From contig JANQJS010000012.1 in assembly GCA_028281535.1 (NCBI GenBank), positions 1 to 64,000 on the forward strand: 64,000 bases of DNA. The letters run 5' to 3'. The notes below the pieces were generated by a model that made no database searches, was not told where the DNA came from, and was given only the letters and a program-made list of their open reading frames with translations. The position numbers were made by a program, and so were the translations under genes. The DNA is from Sedimentisphaerales bacterium. GTDB taxonomy: Bacteria > Planctomycetota > Phycisphaerae > Sedimentisphaerales > SM23-30. Shown one piece after another: positions 26,756-36,207 of this stretch; position 1 is the first letter of the stretch, and each line of letters opens with the position of its first letter.

Positions 26756-27937
26756 ATGAATACCATAGAACGACAAAATCCACTAATTCTATCTCAGAGC
26801 ACCTGGCTGATGATGATTATTACTGCCTTGCTGTGTTTGGGGGCTCTGATGGTCTATTCCGCGGGTGCCAGTTTGGATCAGAACATTAAATTTAGTCGAT
26901 TCTGGGATTATGCCACGATGCGTCGGGTGGTTTTGGTGCCAGTCGTCTGGGTATTGTTATTGGTAGTTAGTCAGATCAACATGCGTCGTTTGTTGGTCTT
27001 TGAAAAGCATTTTTGGTTATCACCTTGTGTTTTCTTGTTTGCCATTTCTTTAGGCTTAATCATCCTCGTTTTGATTCCTGGTGTGGGGACACAAGTGAAT
27101 GAATCCAGACGGTGGCTTATGCTCGGGCCGGTATCATTTCAACCATCCGAATTGGCAAAATGGACCACCGTGATCTTTTTAGCCGCCTATTGTTGTCACA
27201 TGAAAGAACACATGCGATCATTTACGAAAGGGTTTCTCCCAGCATGTGCCATTTTAGGGGTGGTGCTTGCACTGGTAGGAAAAGAAGATTTTGGTACAGC
27301 CACATTAATCGGCGCAGTGGGAATGATGGTCTTATTGGCGGGTGGTATTCGCTGGTGGCATTTGTTGATATTAATTCCGGTGATTGCGTTAGCATTTTAC
27401 ATTCTCGTATATTGTGATGCCCATCGATGGGGGCGTGTCTTGGCCTTTTTGTATGGTCAGGATCCCGGTGTTGATATGCCCAGTGCCTATCATGCAAAAC
27501 AATCGATCATGGCGATAGGCTCCGGAGGTTTTTGGGGAACAGGGCTTGGTAAAGGAACGGTAAAGCTTGGTTGGCTCCCTGAAGATACGACTGATTTTGT
27601 TTTTGCCGTCATTTGTGAGGAACTTGGTTTTGTTGGGGCATTGATCATTGTTGGGTTATTCGTTTTGATGATGATTAGTTGTATGAGTTTAATCCATTCT
27701 GCTTCAGATCGCTTAACACGATTATTGACCATTGCGATATCGACCATGATTGGTGCGCAAGCTGCGATGAATTTGTGGGTCGTGACAGGATTAGCCCCAA
27801 CCAAAGGCATCGCGTTACCTTTTGTAAGTGCCGGTGGATCGGGATTAGTCATGACGACCATTGCTGCAGGTATATTGATTAATATCGCCAGGCAAAATAC
27901 CCTGAGACTGTCAGAGCAAGGTGGTCATGCCGCCTAA
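26756..27937 (+). CDS. ftsW: SEDS-family septal glycosyltransferase FtsW
   Basis: A 393-residue polytopic membrane protein with SEDS signatures: the N-terminal MVYSAGAS, RRWLMLGPVSFQPSELAK, the extracellular KGTVKLGWLPEDTTDFVFAV loop and GIALPFVSAGGSGLV. It polymerises lipid II at the septum with the FtsI-type PBP. The frame overlaps murG. Confidence 0.95.
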   Translation: MNTIERQNPLILSQSTWLMMIITALLCLGALMVYSAGASLDQNIKFSRFWDYATMRRVVLVPVVWVLLLVVSQINMRRLLVFEKHFWLSPCVFLFAISLGLIILVLIPGVGTQVNESRRWLMLGPVSFQPSELAKWTTVIFLAAYCCHMKEHMRSFTKGFLPACAILGVVLALVGKEDFGTATLIGAVGMMVLLAGGIRWWHLLILIPVIALAFYILVYCDAHRWGRVLAFLYGQDPGVDMPSAYHAKQSIMAIGSGGFWGTGLGKGTVKLGWLPEDTTDFVFAVICEELGFVGALIIVGLFVLMMISCMSLIHSASDRLTRLLTIAISTMIGAQAAMNLWVVTGLAPTKGIALPFVSAGGSGLVMTTIAAGILINIARQNTLRLSEQGGHAA

Positions 27938-29066
27938 AGAAAAGCTTTATATCTTTGCCGGCGGGGGAAGCGGTGGCCATTTATATCCAGGTATATCTGT
28001 GGCACAATGCATTTTAGAACAAGATCCGACTGCTAAAATCGTTTTTTATACAACAAACCGGCAGATCGATAAAGAGATTTTGAGTAAGCATTCCTATGAT
28101 CAAGTCGTTCAGCCTGTTCTGCCCATGAAAAAAAGTGTGGGTGGCATGATCAAATTCTATCGGAATTGGTTAAAATCTATTTGGAATATACGTGAGTTAT
28201 TTGTAAATGAGATGCCAGCAGTTGTGTTGGGGTTGGGTGGTTTTGCATCAGCACCCGCGATGAAGGTCGCTCATGAAAAAGGCATTCCTGTCGCCATGTT
28301 GAATCCAGATGCGATTCCTGGAAAGGCCAATCGATATGCTGCTAAGTTTTCAGATAAAATCTTTCTGCAATGGTCGACGACATCAGAGTCATTTGATGGG
28401 AAATATAAAGAGAATTGTTTGGCAACTGGATGTCCTATTCGTTCCAATTTATTTACCGGTGAACCTAGAAAAGCCTATAAAATGTTAGGGTTAAATCCTG
28501 CAAAAAAAACATTAGTGGTCATGGGTGGCTCGCAAGGTGGTCGTAATGTGAATGAAGCCTTTGTGTTGTGTATCGAAGAAATACTTTCTCAACCTGTGTT
28601 AGCTGAAAAACTATCAGAGTGGCAGGTCGTGCATTTAACGGGTGAAGACGATCAGGATTGGGTTAAACAAAACTACCGACAATGTAAATTTCCTGCTCAG
28701 GTTATAGCTTATACAGAAAAAATGTGGGTCGTATTGATGTGTGCGGATTTAGTGGTAGCGCGGTCGGGAGCTTCAACGTTAGCTGAACTTACTTCTAAGA
28801 AGTTACCGTCCATTTTGATACCCTATCCATATCATAAAGATCAACATCAATTGCGGAATGCAGAAATTCTTGAGCGAACGAACGCGTCCATTATTGTAAA
28901 AGATCAGAAAGATGCTGCAAAGACGGCGCCTTGTTTAGAGGCAGCTTTGTTGAGTTGTTTGGATGATGACCAGCGAGCTAAAATGGCCACAGGATCGGCG
29001 GAAATTGCCAAACCGAATGCAGCCATGACAGTGGCCCAGGAATTGATTATAATGGCCAATCAATAA
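27927..29066 (+). CDS. murG: UDP-GlcNAc transferase MurG (lipid II synthase)
   Basis: A 379-residue GT28-type glycosyltransferase. The first Gly loop GGGSGGH lies at residues 12-18, and MGGSQGGRNVNE plus ARSGASTLAELT mark the UDP-GlcNAc-binding domain. It adds GlcNAc to lipid I on the inner membrane face. ATG at 27927 overlaps the end of ftsW by 11 bp; a GTG two codons upstream is also possible. Confidence 0.95.
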   Translation: MPPKEKLYIFAGGGSGGHLYPGISVAQCILEQDPTAKIVFYTTNRQIDKEILSKHSYDQVVQPVLPMKKSVGGMIKFYRNWLKSIWNIRELFVNEMPAVVLGLGGFASAPAMKVAHEKGIPVAMLNPDAIPGKANRYAAKFSDKIFLQWSTTSESFDGKYKENCLATGCPIRSNLFTGEPRKAYKMLGLNPAKKTLVVMGGSQGGRNVNEAFVLCIEEILSQPVLAEKLSEWQVVHLTGEDDQDWVKQNYRQCKFPAQVIAYTEKMWVVLMCADLVVARSGASTLAELTSKKLPSILIPYPYHKDQHQLRNAEILERTNASIIVKDQKDAAKTAPCLEAALLSCLDDDQRAKMATGSAEIAKPNAAMTVAQELIIMANQ

Positions 29067-29078
29067 TGTGGAGAAACA

Positions 29079-30524
29079 ATGTCTCTTATAAATTCTGAGA
29101 AAAAGAAAAAACCGCAACCTATTGATTATGGGAAGGTTACGCATTTTTCTGTTGGCCAGAAAAATAGCTATCATTTTGTCGGTATAGGTGGTTGCGGGAT
29201 GAGTGCGCTAGCGCAATTGCTCAAACAGCAGGGCCATCAGGTGACAGGAAGTGACCAGCAAAGCTCCGATGTGATTGACAGGTTACAAAATTTGGGAATT
29301 GATGTTACCATTGGGCATCAAGCCGAAAATTTAGATACTCAACTGGATGTACTGGTACTTTCTGCTGCGGTTAAGCCTGAAAATCCAGAATGGATGCAAG
29401 CTCACCAACGCCAGATAAAAATCGTTAAATATGCTCAGCTTCTAGGTGAGTTATCAAAAGAAATTCCCACATTTGCTGTTGCTGGAACACATGGCAAGAG
29501 CACTACCAGTGGATGGTTGACGTACACCTTGCAGCGAGCGGGTTGTGAACCTGGATTTGTGGTTGGGGCTGATGTTGGTCAATTGGGTTGTGCCAGCAGT
29601 GCAGGCCAAGGGCAACACCTGATCGTGGAAGCGTGTGAATATGATCGTTCATTTTTGAATTTACATCCAAGTTGTGCTGGGATATTAAACATCGAACAAG
29701 ACCATATGGATTATTATCGTGATTTGGATGATATCTGTGATGCGTTTGGGGCCTTTATCGATCAACTTGGTAGAGAGGGTGTTTGTGTAGCGAATAAGTC
29801 GGATGCTAATTTGATGCGGACACTTTCTGGCAAACCAACACGTGTGGATACCTATTCCTTACGCGAGCAGGCTGATTGGTCGGCGGGTCAATTAGAGATG
29901 ATAGATGGGTATGCTCATTTTAATTTGATGCATTCTGGATATGATCTGGGAAAAGTAGCATGTAAGTTACCTGGGTGGCATAATGCATCAAATGCATTAG
30001 CCGTTGCTGCAATGGCACATCATGCAGGACTCGTTGAAGATCAGATTATTGACGGATTGAATCATTTTACTGGTGTGCACCGGCGACTGACGTTAAAAGG
30101 GCGGCTAAATGATGTTACGATTTTAGATGATTATGCTCATCATCCAACCGAAATACAGGTAACCTTGGATGCGATTCAAGCGGCCTATCAGCCTAAACGG
30201 CTTTGGTGCATTTTTCAGCCGCATCAACATAGCCGAACTCGATTTCTTCTGGATGATTTTGCGACGAGTTTTCGTCAGGCAGATCGGATTATCTTGCCGG
30301 AAATTTATTTTGTTCGCGATAGTGAAAAAGAGTGCCGCGAGATTAACGCTGAGGCTTTAGCAGAAAAAATACGAGAAAATGGGGGACATTGTGACTTTTT
30401 AAGTGATTTTCAACAGATTTTAGATATGCTTCAAAGAGAGCTTTGTCCCGGAGATATTGTAGTGACCATGGGGGCTGGCGATATATGGAAAATAGCAGAT
30501 GAACTTATTTACCGGCTTAGATGA
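29079..30524 (+). CDS. murC: UDP-MurNAc-L-alanine ligase MurC
   Basis: A 481-residue Mur ligase with the N-terminal HFVGIGGCGMSALA, ATP loop AGTHGKSTT and DDYAHHPTEI, which distinguish MurC from the other Mur ligases. It adds L-Ala to UDP-MurNAc. GTGGAGAAAC precedes the ATG. The 3' end overlaps murB by 26 bp. Confidence 0.95.
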   Translation: MSLINSEKKKKPQPIDYGKVTHFSVGQKNSYHFVGIGGCGMSALAQLLKQQGHQVTGSDQQSSDVIDRLQNLGIDVTIGHQAENLDTQLDVLVLSAAVKPENPEWMQAHQRQIKIVKYAQLLGELSKEIPTFAVAGTHGKSTTSGWLTYTLQRAGCEPGFVVGADVGQLGCASSAGQGQHLIVEACEYDRSFLNLHPSCAGILNIEQDHMDYYRDLDDICDAFGAFIDQLGREGVCVANKSDANLMRTLSGKPTRVDTYSLREQADWSAGQLEMIDGYAHFNLMHSGYDLGKVACKLPGWHNASNALAVAAMAHHAGLVEDQIIDGLNHFTGVHRRLTLKGRLNDVTILDDYAHHPTEIQVTLDAIQAAYQPKRLWCIFQPHQHSRTRFLLDDFATSFRQADRIILPEIYFVRDSEKECREINAEALAEKIRENGGHCDFLSDFQQILDMLQRELCPGDIVVTMGAGDIWKIADELIYRLR

Positions 30525-31380
30525 GATAGTAACAGAAAACGAACCTTTAGCCAGGCACACCTGGTTTAAATTGGGTGGACCGGCAAAGTATTACGTTGAG
30601 CCTCGAAACCAAGAGGATCTTCTTGAGGTTGTTAAACGCTGCCATGAGAATGATGTTGAAATGTACGTGTTGGGCAACGGTTCCAATTTGCTTGTCAGTG
30701 ATGAAGGAGTTGACGGCGTTGTTGTTCATTTAAATTCGGATAAGTTTAAAGAAATAACTTTTGAAGAGAATGTTGTGAAGGCTGCTGCTGGTGTCGATAT
30801 GGGGCAACTCATTGCTGCTTGTGCACGTGAGGGCTTGAGTGGTTTAGAATGTATGGTAGGAATTCCCGGTAGTATTGGCGGTATTATCCAATTGAATGCT
30901 GGTGGAAGTTTTGGTGATATTGGCAGTGTGACACGCTGTGTGCATTTGATGGATCGTAGCGGTTATACTTTTACACGACAGCGTGAAGAAATCTTTTTTG
31001 GTTATCGAACAACGAACATCATGGCACGGTTTATCTTGGGGGCCGAATTTACTTTGACGCCCGATGATCCTGAAAAAATTGGACGTGCGATCAAAGAAGT
31101 ATGGATGTTTAAGAAAAATACTCAGCCGATTAATAGTCGCAACGCGGGGTGTGTTTTTAAGAATCCACGGGCGATGTCGAGTGGTGCATTAATCGAGCGT
31201 GCGGGATTGATGGGTAAGCGTGTAGGTGGCGCTGTTGTCAGTGATCGTCATGCAAACTTTATCATCGCCAATGATGGTGCAACCAGTAATGATGTTTTGA
31301 AACTGATAGAAACCATTCAAGAAACTGTCAAAAATAAATTTGAGGTTGATTTGGAATTAGAAATGCATATATGGCGATAA
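30499..31380 (+). CDS. murB: UDP-N-acetylenolpyruvoylglucosamine reductase MurB
   Basis: A 293-residue FAD enzyme with TWFKLGGPA, VLGNGSNLLVSDEG, GIPGSIGG and the C-terminal NFIIANDGA segment. It reduces UDP-GlcNAc-enolpyruvate to UDP-MurNAc with NADPH. The start lies inside the end of murC, and no better start exists downstream. Confidence 0.95.
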   Translation: MNLFTGLDEIVTENEPLARHTWFKLGGPAKYYVEPRNQEDLLEVVKRCHENDVEMYVLGNGSNLLVSDEGVDGVVVHLNSDKFKEITFEENVVKAAAGVDMGQLIAACAREGLSGLECMVGIPGSIGGIIQLNAGGSFGDIGSVTRCVHLMDRSGYTFTRQREEIFFGYRTTNIMARFILGAEFTLTPDDPEKIGRAIKEVWMFKKNTQPINSRNAGCVFKNPRAMSSGALIERAGLMGKRVGGAVVSDRHANFIIANDGATSNDVLKLIETIQETVKNKFEVDLELEMHIWR

Positions 31381-31426
31381 TGCAACTCAGATTAATAAGG
31401 AGTCATGACACTTTAGGTGAACAGGG

Positions 31427-32371
31427 ATGGCCAAAGAAAATAAACCAACGGTATTAGTTTTAAGTGGTGGGCCTAGCATGGAGCGTGAGGTAAGCCTGGA
31501 AAGCGGCAGAGAAGTTGCTCAGGCGTTGCGTGCCATTGATTACTCCGTTGTTGAGGGAGATATTACTCCGGACAATCTCGAAGCTTTGAGCCAAAATGAG
31601 TTTGATGTGGTTTTTCCTGCATTACATGGTTATTTCGGTGAAGATGGTCAACTTCAAGAGATATTGCAATCTCGCAAAATAAAGTTTACTGGTAGTGATT
31701 CAGATTCAAGTCGATTGGCTATGGATAAATATGAATCTAAGCAAATATTTTCGCGTAATGGTCTTAAAACGGCGAAGTCCGTCTTATTTAAAACGAGTTT
31801 TTCAGCCGAACAGATTGAAGACTCAATTAATAACACCATTGAAACGGTAAAATTCCCCTGCGTTATTAAACCTAATAATAGCGGTAGTTCTGTTGGAGTC
31901 TTTTTTGCCAAAGAAAAGGTCGAACTTTTAGCGAAAGTGCGGCAAGCTCTACAGGATTATGGTGATTGTCTCGTCGAGCGTTATATTCAGGGGCGTGAAT
32001 TTACTGTTGGTATTTTGGGGGATCTGGTTTTACCCGTTATTGAAGTTAAGCCTGCCAATGAATTTTATGACTATGAAGCTAAATATCAATCAGATGATAC
32101 CGAATATATCTTTGAACTGGATATGGATCCGGCAGAACAAAAATTATTGCAAACAGATGCCCGATGTGTTTTTGATGCACTTGGATGTCGAGATTTTGGC
32201 CGTGTTGATTTTATTGTGGACAGTAGTCATAATCATTTTATTCTGGAAGTTAATACTATTCCAGGACTTACAACGCATTCACTCCTTCCGAAAGCGGCTG
32301 CTCGCATCGGGATAAATATGCCTCAATTATGCGAACAAATTGTACAATTTGCCCTCGATCGGCCGATATAG
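31427..32371 (+). CDS. ddl: D-alanine-D-alanine ligase
   Basis: A 314-residue ATP-grasp enzyme with LSGGPSMEREVSLESG, FPALHGYFGEDG, KPNNSGSSVGV, GRVDFIV and LEVNTIPGLTTHS. It makes D-Ala-D-Ala for MurF. It is preceded by AGGTGAACAGGG and followed closely by ftsQ. Confidence 0.95.
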   Translation: MAKENKPTVLVLSGGPSMEREVSLESGREVAQALRAIDYSVVEGDITPDNLEALSQNEFDVVFPALHGYFGEDGQLQEILQSRKIKFTGSDSDSSRLAMDKYESKQIFSRNGLKTAKSVLFKTSFSAEQIEDSINNTIETVKFPCVIKPNNSGSSVGVFFAKEKVELLAKVRQALQDYGDCLVERYIQGREFTVGILGDLVLPVIEVKPANEFYDYEAKYQSDDTEYIFELDMDPAEQKLLQTDARCVFDALGCRDFGRVDFIVDSSHNHFILEVNTIPGLTTHSLLPKAAARIGINMPQLCEQIVQFALDRPI

Positions 32372-32377
32372 GCATGT

Positions 32378-33319
32378 ATGGGTAGAAAGAAAAAGTCAGC
32401 TACCGGCAAGAAGTCTGCATCTACAGCGTCACTTTTTAGCCGAATTTATAATATGTTTAGTACTGAAAATCCCTTCTTTAGTGGGCAACTTGCAGTGCGG
32501 ATCGGATTTTTCGCGCTATTGGCGGTTGGAATAGTCATGTTTTTTAACATGTGCGAAGGGTATGTTCAATCCATCTCTCAAAAGCGGGATCTTTCATTAA
32601 CCGTTGAATTAAAAAATCCTCCTGATTGGTTAAGTCCTGAATTAAATCGCGATATTTGTCTGGCAACAGGTATTAATCGTGATGATTTTTTGTTAGATAA
32701 ATCACTGACGAGTCAATGGCGGAATAATTTGGCTCAAAACCCATGGATTAAAAACGTTAATAATATACATAAGCGTTTTGATGGTCGCGTGGTGCTCGAT
32801 TGTGATATACGTCGTCCATTAGCGATCATAGAAAATCAAGGCCGAAATTTCTATATCGACGTAGAAGGTATGGTCATGCCATATCAACCTACCAATGGTC
32901 ATTTAGTTCGGTTGCGTGGGCATCAATCTGAAAGTCTGAAACCTGGAGAAAGTATTCACACACCAGAATTGATTGCCGGGATTGAAGTCTTGCAGTTGAT
33001 TTTACAAGTGGATGAAAATCTTCCTATGGGTGATCGATTGTGGACCGAATTGGCGATCTTGGATGTTAGTAATTTTCAAGGGCGACAAGATGCTTTGCGA
33101 TCTCAGCTGACCTTGTATACGAAAGGCAATACCGAAGTGCGATGGGGTGCTCCTGTGGGAAATTATATTGCCTTCAAGGAAGCCTCTGATAAATTGAAAT
33201 TGACGACACTTTACCGTGAATTCAAACAAACTGGTTCTTTGGATCATTATCAATATGTAGAACTGCGTAATCATCGCAAAGAAAAAGCCGATCCACTAAG
33301 GCTGCCTCAAAACGGCTAA
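32378..33319 (+). CDS. ftsQ: FtsQ/DivIB-like division protein
   Basis: A 313-residue bitopic protein with a basic cytoplasmic tail (GRKKKSATGKK), one membrane helix (about 43-61), a POTRA-like region (about 70-150) and a beta domain. It sits 6 bp after ddl, the usual place of ftsQ, and links the FtsL/FtsB complex to the septal synthases. The operon ends here: the expected ftsA and ftsZ are not present, and an unrelated sigma gene follows after 240 bp. Confidence 0.85.
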   Translation: MGRKKKSATGKKSASTASLFSRIYNMFSTENPFFSGQLAVRIGFFALLAVGIVMFFNMCEGYVQSISQKRDLSLTVELKNPPDWLSPELNRDICLATGINRDDFLLDKSLTSQWRNNLAQNPWIKNVNNIHKRFDGRVVLDCDIRRPLAIIENQGRNFYIDVEGMVMPYQPTNGHLVRLRGHQSESLKPGESIHTPELIAGIEVLQLILQVDENLPMGDRLWTELAILDVSNFQGRQDALRSQLTLYTKGNTEVRWGAPVGNYIAFKEASDKLKLTTLYREFKQTGSLDHYQYVELRNHRKEKADPLRLPQNG

Positions 33320-33500
33320 AAAAAACGATCAGATATTTTATCGGACATGCATCTCTTGTCATTTATTATGTCTGGACCTTACAAAAGTGGAAACATTTCT
33401 GATGACTAATTCGTAAGTATTTTTAAGGGGTGATTTAGCAATTAGTTACATAATTTTACTAAATTTATTTTTTCCCCTCCAATTCTGTGGTGTGACGACG

Positions 33501-33529
33501 TTGTTGTGATAGCGTAATTAAATTACTAT
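33501..33529 (+). promoter_or_regulatory. Possible promoter of the second ECF sigma gene
   Basis: TTGTTG (33501-33506) and TACTAT (33524-33529) are 17 bp apart, about 30 bp upstream of the start codon. The match to sigma-70 consensus is moderate. Confidence 0.4.
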
Positions 33530-33561
33530 CCAAAACATTATGATCTAAGAAGGTGTTTTAT

Positions 33562-34086
33562 TTGGATTCTTCGCAATTAAATGAACAATTTACCACGCAA
33601 CTCGTTGCCCACCAGAAATATATCTACAGTTTTATTTATACATTGGTCTCCAATCGTGCTGATGCTGAAGATATCTTGCAAAAAACAGCTCTTGTTATGT
33701 GTCGTAAATTTTCAGAAATGAAGTCCGATGAGCATTTTTTGGCCTGGAGTTTGAATATCGCACGCAAAGAGGTTTATAATTTTCGCCGAAAATGCGAACG
33801 ATCCAAAGTGATCTTCAATGATCAAGCATTTGAGATATTAATGAGCCAGTCGGATCAGATTATGAACCAAGTAGATCAACGAAAAGGGGCATTGGATCAG
33901 TGCTTGAAAAAATTGAATACTGAAGATCGTCAATTACTTCAAATGCGATACGAAGCTGGCGTGACTATCAAAACCATTGCTGAAAATCTAGATCGTCCAG
34001 TGCAGGGATTATATAAAGTTTTTGGACGCATCCATGCAAATTTAAAAGAGTGTATCCTAAAATCCCTTTCGAGGACCCAGGCCTGA
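33562..34086 (+). CDS. ECF-type RNA polymerase sigma-70 factor
   Basis: A 174-residue factor with region 2 (ADAEDILQKTALVMCRKF, FLAWSLNIARKEVYNFRRK) and region 4 (LNTEDRQLLQMRYEAGV and a helix-turn-helix). TTG at 33562 is preferred because AGAAGG lies 8 nt upstream; a GTG at 33553 would overlap that site. It is paralogous to the factor at 4738-5289. Its stop TGA overlaps the ATG of the FecR/LamG gene by one base (TGATG), implying strict coupling. Confidence 0.9.
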   Translation: MDSSQLNEQFTTQLVAHQKYIYSFIYTLVSNRADAEDILQKTALVMCRKFSEMKSDEHFLAWSLNIARKEVYNFRRKCERSKVIFNDQAFEILMSQSDQIMNQVDQRKGALDQCLKKLNTEDRQLLQMRYEAGVTIKTIAENLDRPVQGLYKVFGRIHANLKECILKSLSRTQA

Positions 34087-35834
34087 TGAGTCAACACCGT
34101 AACGACATAGAATTTAATGAATTGATCTTGCAATGCCTGGAAGATCCAACGAATCAGCAGGCAAAAGACAAGCTCAATCAAATCATCATCGATCATCCTG
34201 AAAAAGCGGAAGATTATTTTCAATTGATGTTTCAATATATCTCTTTGAGTCAAGAAGATGTAGAATTTGCCAAAGCCACTTCAGTTGATGCGAGTGAGGA
34301 TCCGCAGGCAAAAAATATTTTACTAGAAGCCATCCGTCAAGATGATCTTCTTAGGAAGACGCATCAGCAAGATCAACATGAACGCTATCAAGTGCAATTA
34401 GAAGCACAGGCTCAAGAACGTTTGAAGGCATATTTATCGCAACAGGATCAAATGGGGGCAATAAACACTTATTCTGTTGTGAGTAAGGACGAACGCAAAC
34501 CGAAAAAACGTTTTATCACACCAATCGCTTTGTCTATGGCGGCTTGTGTATTTGTGGGGTTGATGCTATGGCTATTTTTACCTCGTGGGGAAATGAATGC
34601 CGTGGCTACGATCAGAAAGTCAATTCAAACTGAATGGGATAACGTTAGCTTAAGTGTTGATGATCGATTAACGAGTGATGTGTATCGTCTGAAAAGTGGT
34701 TTCGTGGAAATAGAATTTGATCAGGGGGCAGTGATCGTATTGCAAGGGCCAGCTGAGATAAGTAAGTTAATGGCTAATGGGGTCTTTTTACAACAAGGTA
34801 AGCTGGTTGCAAACGTTCCTGATCAGGCATTTGGATTTACTGTGGGGTCGCCTAGTGCTGATTTTGTTGATTATGGCACAGAATTTGGTGTTTATGTCGA
34901 TGCAACAAGTAGTACCTTATCTGTTTTTGAAGGGCAGGTGGTTATTGCACTTCCGAATGCGTCGAAAGAAGATTATATCTCTGTTATGAAAGGGCAGTCG
35001 AAGTTAACCACAATTAATAGCGATGTCATCAAAACCGTAGAGGATACTTTAACCTTTGCACGATCTCTACCTGAAGGTGATTCACCTCTCTATTTTAATT
35101 CAAACGAATGTGAACCTGTGGTTCAACTTTCATTTGACGATTTGTCGGTATTGGCCGATTCAAATGTGATGCTTCAAAGACGACATTTTGAGGCGGTTTC
35201 TGGCCCTCATCTAGTATCCAGAAATAATAATAAAGCCTTATCATTTAATAAAGGGCAGGAATTGATGATCAGGGATGCCGAATACAAAGAATGGCGTGAA
35301 GGTTTTTCGATTTGCTTATGGTTGCAATTTCAAACTGAGAAAAGCCAAGCTATTTTTAAAGTCTTTAATCGGGGTGAACATGTGAAAGCTTCTGATCAAG
35401 ATGAGTCTATGACGGGGGCCTTATATTTAGATATTCAAGATGATAAGAGTGCTCGTTTGAATTATCTACTCGAGCTAGAGGATGCGGATCATGATGAAAT
35501 GAATGATTTAAGACAAAAGTTATCAACGTCATTGCAATGGTCTAAAAACCAATGGTATCATGTCGCTTTTACAATTGGCCAGGACAACGTGGTTCTTTAT
35601 TTAGATGGCAAAGCTGTCGAAACTTATCCGTTTACTGAAAATGACAAAGGTGCCGATTTAAGTAGCGATGTGTTTATATTTGGGCAAGCAATGAAAGCTT
35701 CAAGGTTGACTAAGAAATATTTATATCAAAATATTTATCCAAAATTTGATGGTTGTATTGATGATGTGACTTTGTATCAATGTGAGTTATCTGCCAATAA
35801 TATCCATTGGTTGTACTCTCAGAAAAAAGATTAA
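34086..35834 (+). CDS. FecR-domain / LamG-like membrane anti-sigma protein
   Basis: A 582-residue protein with a cytoplasmic, Gln-rich helical N-terminus (1-140), one membrane segment (about 144-165), a FecR-type domain (about 200-290; RLKSGFVEIEFDQGAVIVLQ) and a C-terminal LamG-like domain (about 380-560). ATG at 34086 overlaps the sigma stop; a longer GTG frame from 34050 would lie inside the sigma gene. It is the counterpart of the 3038-4729 protein. It precedes the first giant oxidase gene, separated by a terminator and a long structured leader. Confidence 0.85.
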   Translation: MSQHRNDIEFNELILQCLEDPTNQQAKDKLNQIIIDHPEKAEDYFQLMFQYISLSQEDVEFAKATSVDASEDPQAKNILLEAIRQDDLLRKTHQQDQHERYQVQLEAQAQERLKAYLSQQDQMGAINTYSVVSKDERKPKKRFITPIALSMAACVFVGLMLWLFLPRGEMNAVATIRKSIQTEWDNVSLSVDDRLTSDVYRLKSGFVEIEFDQGAVIVLQGPAEISKLMANGVFLQQGKLVANVPDQAFGFTVGSPSADFVDYGTEFGVYVDATSSTLSVFEGQVVIALPNASKEDYISVMKGQSKLTTINSDVIKTVEDTLTFARSLPEGDSPLYFNSNECEPVVQLSFDDLSVLADSNVMLQRRHFEAVSGPHLVSRNNNKALSFNKGQELMIRDAEYKEWREGFSICLWLQFQTEKSQAIFKVFNRGEHVKASDQDESMTGALYLDIQDDKSARLNYLLELEDADHDEMNDLRQKLSTSLQWSKNQWYHVAFTIGQDNVVLYLDGKAVETYPFTENDKGADLSSDVFIFGQAMKASRLTKKYLYQNIYPKFDGCIDDVTLYQCELSANNIHWLYSQKKD

Positions 35835-35853
35835 CTTCAAATAGGGGTAAAAT

Positions 35854-35893
35854 CCTTATTTGTTTGCTCGGTGAATCAACGGAAGCGATCAAC
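35854..35893 (-). repeat. Copy 2 of the ~40-nt dispersed intergenic repeat
   Basis: The minus strand of this stretch matches the plus strand of 53519-53558 at roughly 36 of 42 positions, sharing TTGATCGCTTCC, TTGATT and GCAAACAAATA blocks. It overlaps the left arm of the following terminator. Confidence 0.7.
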
Positions 35894-35915
35894 CCCCTTT
35901 TGGTTCACCTTTTTA
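35870..35915 (+). terminator. Terminator after the FecR/LamG gene
   Basis: GGTGAATCAA (35870-35879) pairs with TTGGTTCACC (35900-35909) over 10 bp with one G-T pair; six T residues follow. It separates the sigma/FecR operon from the giant oxidase gene. Confidence 0.75.
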
Positions 35916-35973
35916 AATAAATTAATGACTAGAGGATATAAAGGAAATTACGTGTGTTGATGTCAATTTAGTT

Positions 35974-36016
35974 GGATGAGCTAAAAGAGTTTTAGCTGAG
36001 TTCCATTAGCTCATCC
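35974..36016 (+). repeat. Two mutually exclusive hairpins in the giant-gene leader
   Basis: GGATGAGCTAA (35974-35984) is a perfect complement of TTAGCTCATCC (36006-36016). An internal alternative pairs AGCTAAAA (35979-35986) with TTTTAGCT (35990-35997). Both cannot form at once because they share 35979-35984. The layout is that of a switch, but no known riboswitch core was recognised. Confidence 0.55.
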
Positions 36017-36207
36017 GGTCACTTAACGAGGAAAATTCCCCCATTAAGGTGATTTCATCTTACCTGAAACTCGCCGGGGACTCAAGATCAATTCGTTATG
36101 CGATATCCGTGCGCCTATATCCCAAAATAGTCTTCTAAATATTATTGAAGTGTGAGTGTGTGTGTTATTTCTATTATGAACTAACAAAATTAGAAAGGAA
36201 GTAGAGC

